This document shows, piece by piece, positions 48,423 through 59,379 of a stretch of DNA of 64,000 bases. The stretch lies in assembly GCA_025330725.1 (NCBI GenBank), contig JAIWND010000036.1, positions 64,501-128,500 of the forward strand. The letters run 5' to 3'. Every line of letters begins with the position of its first letter. The stretch's first letter is position 1. Source of the DNA: Chlamydoabsidia padenii. Its lineage: Eukaryota > Mucoromycota > Mucoromycetes > Mucorales > Cunninghamellaceae. The notes below the pieces were generated by a model that did not search any database, was not told where the DNA came from, and worked only from the letters and a program-made list of their open reading frames with translations. Both the position numbers and the translations under genes were made by a program.

Positions 48423-50887
48423 TTGTAATAACAGATTCCCTATAATCAAATGCACCCTTGGTTGATGTGGATTTACTGGATCAATCCTTTGGCTTACGGT
48501 TACAAGGCTCTTATCTCAAATGAAATGACTGGAATGAAGTTTGAATGTCAAGGCGTAGGCTCTGTACCTAGCGGCCCTTCCTACACCGACACTGAATCAA
48601 CCTACAAGACTTGTTTACTCCCTGGTGCTCAACCTGGTGCAGATTATGTCTTGGGCGACGACTACCTCCACTCTGCATATGGGTATGAAACTTGGCAACG
48701 TTGGATTGACTTTGTAGCTGTGGTGTTATTCTTCTTCTTCTTCACCATCATCACTGCTCTTGCCATGGAATACGTCGAATTGAACAAGGAAGGATCTGTC
48801 GCCAAGGTCTACAAGCGTGGCTGTGCACCCAAGGAAGAAGACGAAACCAAACTCATGGAACAAACTGCTACTGTCAATGATCAAGAAATGGAAACTGTCA
48901 ATCAAGGTACCACCTTCTCATGGCATCACATTGATTACACTGTACCTGTCAAAGGTGGCCAGCGCCAACTGTTGTCTGATATCGGTGGTATTGTCAAACC
49001 TGGCCATCTCACTGCTCTGATGGGTTCTTCTGGTGCCGGTAAAACTACTCTTTTGGATGTACTGGCTCAACGTAAAACCATTGGCAAGATTGAGGGTCGA
49101 ATATACATGAACGGTGAACCTCTGGGTAATGACTTTGAACGTGTTACTGGCTACTGTGAACAAATGGATGTACACAACCCGAATGCTACTGTCCGCGAAG
49201 CTCTTCGATTCTCAGCCTACCTTCGCCAACCTGCCGACGTGTCGATCGAAGAAAAGAATGAGTATGTGGAACAAATCATCAAACTCATGGAGATGGAAAA
49301 AATCGCGGATGCTCTTGTCGGTGACCTGGAAGCTGGTATTGGTATCTCTGTGGAAGAACGCAAACGGTTAACTATTGGTGTGGAACTGGTCGGGAAACCC
49401 AAGCTGCTCTTTTTGGATGAACCTACCTCTGGATTGGATGCTCAATCATCTTACAACATTGTCCGCTTTATCCGCAAGTTGGCAGATGCTGGTTGGCCAG
49501 TGCTCTGTACCATCCATCAACCTTCTGCTACTCTGTTTGAACACTTTGATCATCTCATGCTACTGGTGCGGGGTGGTCGAACGGCTTACTATGGTGAAAT
49601 CGGTCCTGATGCTCGCACGATGGTGGACTATTTTGAATCCAATGGGGCGAACAAGATCTCCCCGAATGCTAATCCTGCTGAATATATTCTGGAATGTGTG
49701 GGTGCTGGTACGGCTGGCAAGGCAACTCAAGACTGGGGTGATGTCTGGGCCAACTCGAAGGAAGCCAAGGCATTGGAAGACGAACTGGAACAAATTCATG
49801 GCTCTGTACATGATCATGACAAACACGACAAAGTATCTGCTTATGCTCAGCCTTTCTGGCAACAATTTATAATTGTGTACAAGCGCATGAATGTCTCCTG
49901 GTGGCGTTGTCCTACTTACAATCTAGGGCGTGTCATGAATACTACCTTTATTGGATTATTATCTGGCTTTTCGTTTTGGAAACTTGGCAACTCTCCTGCG
50001 GATATGCAAAATCGTATGTTCTCAGTGTTTACTACTCTTTTGATGAGTAACGCCTTGATCGTTCTTGCTCAACCTCGATTCATGGCCGAACGAATGTGGT
50101 TCCGTCGTGAATATGCTTCCAAATACTATGGCTGGGCTCCTTTTGCATTGTCCTGTATCATTGTCGAAATCCCTTACTTGTTTGTATCCTCGGCTCTCTT
50201 CTTATTTTGCTTCTATTGGACTGCTGGCTTACAACAAGCTTCTGATCGTATTGGATTCTTCTATATCCATTTCTCGATCTTTTTATTGTACTCTGTCTCC
50301 CTTGGTTTTATGATTGCTTCCTTCAGTGCTAGTCCAAGCATGGCGGCGGTTATTGTAAGTATTATCAATAATGCCACGTATCAAATAATCAAACGAATTG
50401 ATCTCCTCTTTTTTTTTTTTTCTTTTCCTTTATTCCTTTTTAGAATCCTTTCTTTACCTCGATTCTTATCCTATTTGCCGGTATCATGCAACATCCCAGC
50501 AACATGCCACACTTTTGGAGTTCGTGGATGTATCAATTGGATCCTTATCATTACTTGATTGAAGGGTTGGTTGTGAATGTGATGGATGGCGTCGAGGTGA
50601 AATGTAACGGTGACAATTGGACCAAGGTGAATGCTCCTTCGAATCAATCCTGTGGTCAGTACTTTGATGCATTCTTCAAGAACGGTGGACTGGGCTACTT
50701 GGAAGATCCTAATGCGATGGGCTCCTGCAACTATTGCCAATACACTACGGGTAATGACTTTTTCGAAAACATTGGATGGGACTTTGGCAATCGATGGAGG
50801 AATATGGGTATTCTTTGTGCCTACTGGGTCTTCAACATCATGGCCTTCTCTACCTTTGTCTTTTTGTTTAGAAAGGCCAAACGATAA
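46148..50887 (+). CDS. PDR/CDR-type ABC transporter (ABCG full transporter)
   Basis: A plasma-membrane multidrug/lipid exporter of the (NBD-TMD)2 PDR family. Exons 46148-46711, 46818-48071, 48168-48317, 48435-50354 and 50444-50887 join to 1443 residues. NBD1 has the fungal PDR-type Walker A with Cys for Lys (GRPGAGCTT), the signature VRGLSGGERKRLSIAE and Walker B CWDCSTRGLDASS. NBD2 has a canonical Walker A (GSSGAGKTT), a degenerate signature (GISVEERKRLTIGVEL) and Walker B LLFLDEPTSGLD. This asymmetric pairing is normal for PDR transporters, where one ATP site is degenerate. Both TMDs are present, with QMHPWLMWIYWINPLAYGYKA and an extracellular loop with CNGDNWTKVN and paired Cys near the end. 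Intron 3 holds a 52-nt poly-T tract. Confidence 0.95.
48368..48419. repeat. 52-nt poly-T tract inside an ABC transporter intron
   Basis: Uninterrupted run of T inside intron 3 (48318-48434); the longest homopolymer in the window. It may be length-polymorphic or imperfectly assembled, but lies outside coding sequence. Confidence 0.95.
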
Positions 50888-51163
50888 ATGACTTTATTAC
50901 TACTGTTATCTACTTCTACTTTATTCACTAAGGATGTATTCCTTTTTACCTCTTAGCATAGAATTTACCACTATATATTCTTTTTTAAATAAATAATATG
51001 TATAATGAATGATGTCGTGTTGGCAGGTCTTGGTTTAAAGTTGACAGGATGACAGAAGGGCTCGGTCGATCGGCGGGGTTTAATATATATGTATATTTTT
51101 GTTCAATTGGGGCGACTCGCCCTCTGGGATTCTCTTTTTCTTCTCTTCTCTGACACATGTGGA
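50888..51163. other. ABC 3' flank and IMP2 promoter
   Basis: AATAAATAAT near 50989 as a polyadenylation-type signal. Motif GCGGGGTTTAATA at 51073-51085 followed by TATATATGTATATTTT, a TATA-like stretch, then the IMP2 ATG at 51164. Confidence 0.45.
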
Positions 51164-51712
51164 ATGTATTCTCGTTTGAGGTCCAATCCATATGCCTCAT
51201 CAGCATTAAAAGCATTAGTTTGGTTTCCAGTTATTATATTTATTGCTGATCATGGATTTAGTTATGCCACTGTGGAAGGAAGATCTATCCAGGTAAGGTA
51301 ACCTCCCCCCCCCCAATCACACAAACACAATCCTGGCTCTGCTGCTGCATGGATAGCCTACTTTTAATCCAGACTCCAACTTATTACGACGCGATGTGGT
51401 TTTATTCAACCAATGGGCAGCCACTAGTCATGAATTCAAGCATGGGGAAGTGGTGACTTTGACGTAAGTACATGGGGGTGGGGGGGGAGAATGATAGACT
51501 GATCTTTTCATTTGGCACGGTAAGCTCCCTCAAAAAAGGCTTCTCTTTTTTTTTTTTTTTTGTAGGTTCCTATTGGATTAGTTCATGCCAAGGTGACTCG
51601 AATTCTATGGCCCCCTTCAAGATGTGGCAAGGCGGTGGAGATCAGACCTCTCTCGCCTCGTGTGGAAATAGGATATATCAAACCTGGGCAAGACGATGAT
51701 TATTGGGACTAG
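51164..51712 (+). pseudogene. IMP2: Shortened IMP2-like mitochondrial inner-membrane peptidase
   Basis: Imp2 is a catalytic subunit of the mitochondrial inner-membrane peptidase (signal-peptidase-like Ser/Lys dyad). Exons 51164-51292, 51357-51463, 51498-51519 and 51566-51712 join in frame to about 134 residues, versus about 170-180 in the family. The N-terminal part is typical: ALVWFPVIIFIADHGFSYATVEGRSIQ, then PTFNPDSNLLRRDVVLFNQW and FKHGEVVTLT; the catalytic Ser is in GRSIQP. The C-terminal block is also typical (FGTVPIGLVHAKVTRILWPPSR). The roughly 50 residues between them, which in relatives hold the catalytic Lys (VKR) and the GD/GDN motifs, are absent, replaced by a 34-nt G-rich gap (51464-51497). 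Either a true deletion that inactivates the enzyme, or a sequence/assembly error. Typed as pseudogene with that doubt. Confidence 0.6.
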
Positions 51713-51919
51713 ATTAGTAGTGATTAATAAAACTAGTACATATAATAAAGATCTCTCATCAACCATTTTTTGTTAAAATGATCCCACATGTATTATATTT
51801 TTATCATGTCAATGTAAACAAATGTTTCGTTTATTTTAATGCAATATGTATAAACTAAACTTGACTATTACTATATATATATATATATATATATATAAAT
51901 ACAAAAGGAGGGGAGAGAT
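51713..51919. other. Intergenic between IMP2 and the SUN gene (convergent)
   Basis: 3' flanks of two convergent genes with AATAAA-type signals. A (TA)n dinucleotide run lies at about 51873-51897. Confidence 0.5.
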
Positions 51920-54097
51920 CTACATTGCCGTGATACCATGTACACGAACACGATACAAACAAGTATAGTGTTCATTCCCCCAATTCGATAGCACCCGGAC
52001 CACGACGCCTTGAAACAAGATGTATCGATTCGTATCCAAAGTAAACGTCTGCCTTGACGACGAGTGTATGTTATAGATGAATGACCCCAAGAAGATCGAG
52101 TTTGTGTCATCCTCCATCCAATGAGAGTAATCCTTGACGAGATCCTTGATGCCCCATATTTCCAGTTGTTTAGGCGCACTCGGCATGCTGCGATTAGGGA
52201 ATTCCAGTGTGATGGATTGAATGGCAATAGGTTCAGACAGTCGGATGCCTAGAGAGCCGTGATTTCCTTTCATCGGCCAACATTGTCCTGTCCCGGGTGC
52301 TAAAGCCACCATGGGCGAGATGGTCGGTCGAGTCAATTGCGTATACCACCTGGTCCATCGTGGTTCTTGTCCTTGTTCCGAAAAAGTGGGTGAAGTCAAC
52401 GAATGGATGATCATGGCGCCCCTTGTCGATAATGCATAATCTGGTGGACCGAGCAAGCCCTGGTGATAGTGTTGAATAGCGGTATCAATCCAACCCCGGA
52501 TCATATCATTTGTTTCTGCCGTTGTTGTTGATGATGATTCTTTGTTAGGTTGCACCAGCTGTGTCATCAGTGCTTCGTTCAAAGTATCCCTGTCCACCCA
52601 ATTTCCTTTATGTCGCTGTTCCTGAATCCATTGATCCATCATATCATGTATCTGTTGCTTGAGTGTCCCTTGATGGTGTTTTAAAAAGTCATCCCACTGT
52701 ATCGTGTCGTCATGATCGGATTTTGATACAAACACTTGTCGAAGCGCATCAACGAGGACGGGTGAAATTGTGCCTTGTTCCAAACCAGGTTGTTGTTGTT
52801 CCTCGAGTCGTGATTCCCATTGGTGTAATCGATCATTCCAATCTGCTGTTGTTGTTTCCAGTACCTTTTCCACCCTTGTCATTTGTTCTTCCAGAGAGAC
52901 TTCCATTTGTTTCGACTGAGAGGTGGTCCATAGAGTCAATTGATTTTGTAATTGATCCAAATGCCAGTTGATGGAACTGATTTGTTGTTGGCTGTTTTTA
53001 TCCTGTTTTTGCATATGCTTCACCAATCCATGGACTGTCTTTTCAAGTGTTGCAAACCGGTGCATCAGTGTCGAGTCATCTAATTCATGTGTGATAGAGG
53101 GAATAGTATCGATCCAGTGTGAGAATGAAGTCGTGATGAGGGAAGTGTCGTACCGTTGAAGACACCATAAAGAAGCCATCGTCAAGAGAGCCACGAACCA
53201 CATCATATGCCAAGTCGAAGAAGGAGGATCACCTGCAGAGAGAGTGAGAGGAGTGGGCAATGTCAAGGACTTGAAACCAATCAATTGTAAAAAATAGACC
53301 ACAGGATGAATCAACACCGTGGACAGAATGACATACACAAAAGTAATTAACGCCACCGTTGTTTTCTTGATCAGCCAAAATACCATGTAGATACAAAACA
53401 TCGCACCTTTGAACACCTTTTCCAATGCCAAGGTGATCGCCGGTGGTTGAGTCGATTCGTCCTTGTCGGTTTTGATAGTATCGTCCAACTTGTCTGTAGT
53501 TTGGTCGTATAGAGAGTGGAAGGAAGAGGCGGTCATACTTGTTGCTCCTGTGTTGTAATATCGTCCACTTGTCCTGTCCCTTCGTAATTCTTCTTCTGAT
53601 GGATTACAGGCCAAAAGTTCTTCTTCTTCAAAAGGATCATCATCGTCGTCGCTGGAACTTAGTTGTGATTGTGATAAAGAAGATATTTGTTGTCCATAAA
53701 AGTCCGTCATTTTGGTGTGCCCTGAATGACAATAAACAAAAAGGATGATTTAGTATTTTCTTTGTTTGATATACATATATGTATACTCCTTACCAAAGAA
53801 TTCGTTATCAGAATCAATCAGTGAGCTATAGTTATCAGTATCCTTTTTGGAGAATCGTTTGGAAGGTGATATGAGATAAGTATTGCCAAGTTGATTGGAA
53901 TGTGATCGATAAGGAGATCTTGTCATATAGTTGTAAGCATCTTGTTGTTGTTGTTGTTGTTGTTGTTCAGCATTAGCAAAGGCACTGGCCACATTAACGG
54001 TAGTATCACGTAGCGCACTATCCGGTGGTGGTGGATTAATAACGGATCGAGATGGTGTAGAATAGGCACTCCTTCGAGGTGAGGAATAATCCGCCAT
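51920..54097 (-). CDS. SUN-domain nuclear envelope protein (Sad1/UNC-84)
   Basis: SUN proteins sit in the inner nuclear membrane and join KASH proteins in the perinuclear space to form LINC complexes. Two exons, 54097-53794 and 53721-51920, join exactly in phase to 701 residues (the junction reads NEFFG|HTKMTDFYG), so an internal ATG at 53710 is probably not the start. The nucleoplasmic part has a Gln8 run (TTG repeat near 53941-53964 on plus), acidic stretches (SSDDDDDPFEEEELL) and Ser/Arg-rich sequence. Hydrophobic segments are VFKGAMFCIYMVFWLI..ALITFVYVILSTVLI and MMWFVALLTMASLWCL. A coiled coil follows (LEKTVHGLVKHMQKQ, LEEQMTRVEKVLE), then the SUN domain: PPDYALSTRGAMIIHSLTSPT, ALAPGTGQCWPMKGNHGSLGI, AIQSITLEFPNRSMPSAPKQLEIWG, TCLYRVRVHG. 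The SUN domain lies at the C-terminus, as expected. Confidence 0.92.
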
Positions 54098-54812
54098 GGT
54101 TATTTTGTTGTGAGAGAGGTGAAAGAGAGTGAAGAAGCAAAACAAGAAAGAGTTTGTTTGATAAAATTAAAAAAAAAAAATCAATAATTCAATCGCCGCT
54201 TATATGTGAAGACAATAAATATCGCCTATGCATACACTTTATCAATAATGAAAAGCAGACACTTGTTCATGTTGAGCCATTTTTTTATGTACTCACATGA
54301 ATAACTCATAAACAAGAAACCTACCACTAAAAATAGTCTACTTTATAAGGGAGGGGTTCGAGTAAAGAGGCCTACACACTAAAAAAAAAAAACGAATCTC
54401 CGACATGAACCCTTTTTTGACAAGTGCATAAACTATCATCCTGTTGATTTTATTGAGGACATGTATAAAAAACAAGGCGTGATGATTTTAGATCTCCGTC
54501 ATTACTACTTTTAGATCCCCCTGGATGAATTACGATAAAATGGACCGAGGAAAAATAATGAAGGGGCAATGTAATACCCTAACATGCTCTCGACATTCAT
54601 CTATCATTGAATAGTCAATACTGATAAATTAAGTATACTGGTATATACAAGAGTGAGTAAGGATATGTTGCATTCATGCCACTAGATGGTATCAGTGCCT
54701 TAATGCTCGGAAAGCAAGGGGTTCCTAATCGGGACTTCCGCGGAAGAAAAAAAAAAGATTTAAAAGAGTAGCGATTTTTTTTTTTTCGTCCTTCTCTTCT
54801 TCTTTCAACAAC
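54098..54812. promoter_or_regulatory. Divergent region, SUN gene / 84-aa gene
   Basis: Motif variant ATTCAATCGCCGC at 54187-54199 near the SUN start and AATCGGGACTTCC near 54728 near the 84-aa gene. Otherwise A/T-rich. No gene was seen between. Confidence 0.35.
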
Positions 54813-55128
54813 ATGGTGGCGAAACGAGTCCAATTCTCTGGAGACATTGCGGTGGAAAGCACCTTTGGTAATGAAGATTATGGTAAGTCAATTGCATACC
54901 ATGAATTGGTGAGACTCACACATTTTTTTATTTTTTTATATAGATCGAACAGCACAAGAAGTAGCGACATTGACTTATAGTGACATGATGGACTTGTTGA
55001 AAATGAAATCACAATGGCGACGGGATATGGAACGAATGATGGCCGAACGGGCAAATCGTGAAAAACAAGAACAACAAGAAACTCATCATCCATCGGTATT
55101 TACCTCTGCTCAAGAGATTTGTACTTGA
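54813..55128 (+). CDS. Small conserved-looking protein (84 aa) with an RVxF-like motif
   Basis: Two exons, 54813-54882 and 54944-55128, join in frame (EDYD|RTAQEV). Residues 4-8 read KRVQF, which fits the RVxF protein-phosphatase-1 docking pattern. A helix follows (LTYSDMMDLLKMKSQWRRDMERMMAERANREK), charged and probably amphipathic, and a polar tail. I recognise no named family. No signal peptide or membrane segment. The supported intron, ATG in a pyrimidine-rich leader and in-phase join favour a real gene. A PP1-binding role is only a motif-based guess. Confidence 0.6.
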
Positions 55129-55885
55129 TTCCCCCCCTCCCTTCATCTGTATATGTATTCTCTCCCATTAGTCTTCCATACCATTATTAGTTGTTGTTTA
55201 TTTATCCTTTTTACTTGTATTCTCTTGCCTAATAAAAAAGACTTTATGACTCTTCGACCGATCATTTATAAATAGGGCGTATGATTGTAGATTTCATAAA
55301 CATTGGGAATCAATGTTACACATGTACGGGGTTAATCAGGTGATTCGTTGCGGTTGTTCTGATCTAAACCATTGGCTCGTGATGAGATTCCTCCCTCCTA
55401 TCTAAAACCCCCTCTCGATGCATTTTCACATCCCGATGCATTTTTTAAATCCCGCCGCATGATGATGATCCCAGGAAGACGATGTTGAAAAAAAAAAAAA
55501 AAGGTATGTTTTATTCATTAAAAGTGATAATAGTAATTTTTTGTGCTGTGTTTTGTTTTGGGTTTGTATATAAAGGTAAAAAGTGGGGTAAAATAAAAAA
55601 TATGAATCATAAAGATGTACTGTAGTTAAGAAGTGTAATGTAAAAAAAAAAAAAAAAAAAAGACATATAATGCAATATATAAAGATAAAAGACATAAACA
55701 CGTTCTCTATTGCAAGCAATAGAAAACAATGAATAAAGAAAGAAAGGGAGGATACCAGTCAAGCTAAATGATTATATGGGGGGGGGAGGCCTAATAGATG
55801 CTATGTAAAGATAAAGAAGGGGGGATAGACTATATATATATATAAAAGAAGAAAGATATATATGTGAGTGTGTTTGTGTATAAAG
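55129..55885. other. Intergenic between the 84-aa gene and the kinase
   Basis: Contains tandem motif copies, CACATCCCGATG at about 55427 and TTTTAAATCCCGC at 55443-55455, although the two flanking genes are convergent and have no start here. Poly-A tracts occur at about 55487-55502 and 55641-55660. A 97-codon minus frame (55426-55719) is Phe-rich from the A tracts and is not supported. A non-coding or very small transcript may start near 55450. Confidence 0.4.
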
Positions 55886-57036
55886 TTATTGTCGCAGCCA
55901 AGGATGAGTAAGGATTTGATGGACAGTGGGTCGCCGACGAGGAGACTTTTCCAATAAACAAGAGATGAGATGTTGACATTTAGAGGACACCTTGATCGAG
56001 TTACTTGGAGGAGACAGTTGAGCAGCCAAAGCCATACGCGGGTTAGCAAACGGCACTTCACCATAGATAAGAGTATACAACAATATCCCAAGACTCCATA
56101 CTTCTGCCGGTTCAGCTTGATAAGGTTCCATTCGTAAGATTTCGGGGGAAGCAAAGGCAATGGTACCATAAAACTTTCGATGCAATACAATGACAGATTT
56201 GTTATTTTGTTGTTCCTGTTTAGATTGATAATGTCTTGGTAATGTAACCGCAGAGCCAAAGTCAATTAGCTTTACCTAAAGTAATTAGAAGATATTGATT
56301 AGTTAACTAGTTCCATCCATTTAATTTATAATATTACCTTGTAATCACTATCAATTACAATATTTTCATCCTTGATATCCCGATGACATATTCCTAATGT
56401 ATCCAAATGAGCAACACAGGCCACGATCTGTCGAAAGATGGTTTTAGCCAACGCTTCATCAAAAGTGCGGTGTTGTTCAATACATTCAAACAAATCACAA
56501 GAGCCACGTCTGCCGATAGGATAGTCTTCTTCTTCGTCGTCTGTGGAGGATTCGGATGTATGAGATAGTCCTGGTATATGTGCTGTTGTGGTGTTATCCA
56601 TAGGAGGCAGATTCCATTGCGATCCGTGAAGTTCCATGACCAAATAAAAGTAAGTGTCGTCTTCAAAGCTGTCCACGTACCCAACAATTGTGTCATGTCG
56701 AATCGTCTTGAGTACATAGATCTCCATGGGCAGCTTGGTACCTTGATGCATCACCCATGCTGAAGATGGCACCTTGTTCTTGTAGATAAACTTGACGGCT
56801 CGTTCAATACCACTTGAGCGTTCCTTGACTGATACCACAAAGCCAAAGCCACCACTTCCTAGTTCTTGTCCCAAAGAGTAGCGCGCATAAAACAGAGGTG
56901 GTAGTTGATAGTCCCGCAATAGTCTGGACGCTGTAGTTTCAGCCGTTTCGTTCTTGGTAATGTCAGGTGTAAAGTTGCCTTTTGTCGTGGGGTCCAAGGG
57001 GTGTACCGTAATCACATTGTTGGTTAAAGTGGTCAT
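55886..57036 (-). CDS. PAS-kinase-type Ser/Thr protein kinase without PAS domain
   Basis: Two exons, 57036-56338 and 56275-55886, join to 362 residues. The kinase domain fills nearly all the protein: Gly-rich loop LGQELGSGGFGFVVSV (55-70), Lys82 in AVKFIYKNKV, HRD at 218-220 in CHRDIKDEN, DFG at 238-240 in LIDFGSA, FYGTIAFASPEIL, AEVWSLGILLYTLIYGEVPF and RRRPTVHQILTHPWL. All catalytic residues are present. The closest family by pattern is PASK/Psk1 (SLGQELGSGGFGFV, WVMHQGTKLPMEI, DLFECIEQ). An acidic insert of about 40 residues (STDDEEEDYP) splits the MELHGS-DLFE segment. No PAS domain is encoded upstream; the 36-residue N-tail is polar. Substrates unknown. Confidence 0.9.
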
Positions 57037-58044
57037 GTTGTATAATAAACTTCAAGTAGAGCAAAGCTATAAAAAAAAAAAAAAAAAAAAATGTTGGAAG
57101 AGGAAGAAAAGAGCGAAAGCAGGAACAATGGAGGGATTTTTTTTTTTTTTAAAAAAAAAAGGGTCGGTTATCGATGTTTGAAATTCAAGTGTGTCTCCCA
57201 AAAATAGGTTTTACATCAAGGCAAGAAGCTAAAAGTCTCCTTTGAATGAAAGAAAAAAAGCATGTCGAAGGAGTGCAATAGATTAAATAGAAAAAAAGAA
57301 AAAGAACAAACCAGCGATCAACATGATCACAAATTTATCACCCCTTTGCCTTTTGTGATCTGATAGGTTGTTTGATTAGATGGTATGATTCCTATCATAG
57401 TTCCTCCCTTCCCCTTTCTTGTAAATGTTTTTAACATAAACCTATAATACATGACTTGTATATCATATGAATCATTTATGCTACTGTATAAAAGATTCAT
57501 CAATAGGATCTAGATCGGCATTACTTGATTTGTATGTACAACCAATGGACTGAGTACTATTACACTAGACATTCATATATATATATATATATATATATGA
57601 TATATGTGCATGTGTCTAACAGGATTCAGTAACTCATCATATCATCATCCCCTTTAAATTTCATTTCAGGCACTTGGTTTAATGTCAATTTATGGAAAGT
57701 AAAAGAAACGTCATTTTTTTCGATTCAGGGGTACAAAAAAAAGGTCAGTGATTCATTGCCTTTCACATATCAAACCCAGGGGATATCCTAAATTACATTT
57801 ATATAAAGCAAGGCAAATCACATACCATCATGCCAATGGCTCATTTATGCAACATGAATTGACCCCGACGACAATAACCAAATCACAGACACTAACCCCA
57901 TTTATTACACATATAAATCATATTATAGACACAAATGACTTTTTAAGTTATTTATTTATTTTCATATAAAGTACATGACTAGAGTATAAAACTAGCTAGG
58001 GAGTAAAAAGACAAAAAGGGAGGGGGAAGAGAGTAAAAGGGGAT
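57037..58044. other. Intergenic upstream of the kinase, past the RPL5 3' end
   Basis: Poly-A tracts (57071-57090, 57137-57162 mixed T/A) lie in the kinase leader; a (TA)n run lies near 57578-57599; motif-like copies ATCAAACCCAGG at about 57769-57780 and ATTGACCCCGACG at about 57859-57871. A 73-codon open frame at 57748-57969 has no recognisable domain. Confidence 0.4.
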
Positions 58045-59219
58045 CTATTCTTCCTTGTGGAAAGCAGCGATCTTGTCAGCGACCTTGGCATCACGTTGCT
58101 TCTTGTTGAGACGTTGAGGACGACGGTAAGGCTTAGCGGGCACGGCCTTCTTTTCCACAGGCTTATGGACAGGATCAGCACGGATAGCTTCATGGGCTTC
58201 AGAGTACATATCTTCCAAAGCATCAGAAGTGACACCAGCCTTGATAAAACCAGCAAAGTGCTTCTTGTAACGTTCTTCATCTTCTTCTTCCAAGTATTCC
58301 ATGTATTCGGCAACGTGGACACCAAAGATATAGTTACGCAACAATTCGTCGTCGTTGGTCTTGGTTTCGATATCATAACCAGGGAATCGGTTACCAGAGT
58401 GAGGGACAAAGATACCACCATCGGAAGCACCCTTCATGGCACCAAACACACGAGCACCAGTGGAGGTACGAGCGAGACCGACATCCAAAAAGGCCTTGAA
58501 AGGACGAGGACCTTCTTCGTTAGCTTCGGTCATGGTCAAAGCACCATCGGCTTCAGTGACACCTTCGTACTTGTCGGCCAATCCGAGCTTGGTCAAGGTA
58601 CGACGAGCCAACAACAGACCAGTGGCGTAAGCAGCAGCCCAGTTGGTCAAACCACCCTTGATACCGAAACGAGGCAATTCGTGAGCATAGGCAGCAGATA
58701 AGACAAAGTCACCTTGGAGCTTGGCGTACACAATTTGACAGATAATGTCCTTGTTGGTGAAGCGGACGACCAATCGGTACTTGGGAGAGTTGTACTTGTT
58801 CTTGGCTTGGACGACGAGGCGCTTACGGGCATAGTAATCGGTCTTACCCTCTAAGAGCATTAAAAAAAAAAAAAAAAGAAGAAGAGAGAGGTTTACATTA
58901 GTATCATATCAAACATGGGCTTCAAAGTATTACAAGTTTTTTTTTTTCAGTTAAAGTTATTACCTCTACGTCTGCGATACTTGACTTGATAACGCTTGAA
59001 GTAGGCCTTGTTCTTTTGTTGCTTGACGAAAGGCTAATGTGTTAAAAATGTAAAAGACAAGATGAAGATTAGTAAAAGTATATTTCAAATAACCCGGTAG
59101 ATCCATCCATCCATCCATCCATTCATTCATTCATCCATCAATCGTCCTTTCTTTTTTCTATAGTCACCATCCATATATATCCTTTTGATTTGCTGATTTG
59201 CTGTGTGTGTACGTACCAT
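58045..59219 (-). CDS. RPL5: 60S ribosomal protein L5 (uL18)
   Basis: uL18 binds 5S rRNA and is part of the 60S central protuberance. Three coding exons, 59219-59217, 59033-58964 and 58850-58045, join to 292 residues, the normal length. The first exon contributes only the ATG. Sequence is [98 protein letters not shown] and a Lys-rich C-terminus. Intron 1 is long by local standards (~180 nt) and contains a CATC/CATT repeat, as often in fungal ribosomal-protein genes. Confidence 0.97.
59099..59140. repeat. CATC/CATT tetranucleotide microsatellite in RPL5 intron 1
   Basis: ATCCATCCATCCATCC continuing into ATTCATTCATTC; about ten tetranucleotide steps. Confidence 0.9.
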
Positions 59220-59379
59220 GTTGAATCGACGTGGCTATAAAAAGGAAAGAGAAAGGCATTAGAATGCGAACATTGGTTAAATACCGCTCAAGCGGGATTT
59301 CAAAATACCCCATTGGTGTAAATTTACTTTTTTTTTTTTAAAAAAAAAAAAAAAAGCTCCTTCTTTTGAATTGATTTGC
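59220..59379. promoter_or_regulatory. Divergent promoter, RPL5 / 140-aa gene
   Basis: Motif GCGGGATTTCAAA at 59292-59304, about 75 nt from each start, on the RPL5 strand reading TTTGAAATCCCGC. Poly-T/poly-A pair follows (59328-59355). One motif appears to serve two genes. Confidence 0.55.

Noticed and set aside
51920..53710. SUN protein starting at the internal ATG 53710
   Set aside because: The upstream exon 54097-53794 joins in phase with good splice sites and extends the nucleoplasmic domain, so the longer form is preferred.
58057..58701. 214-codon plus-strand frame over RPL5
   Set aside because: Antisense shadow caused by the codon bias of the ribosomal protein gene.
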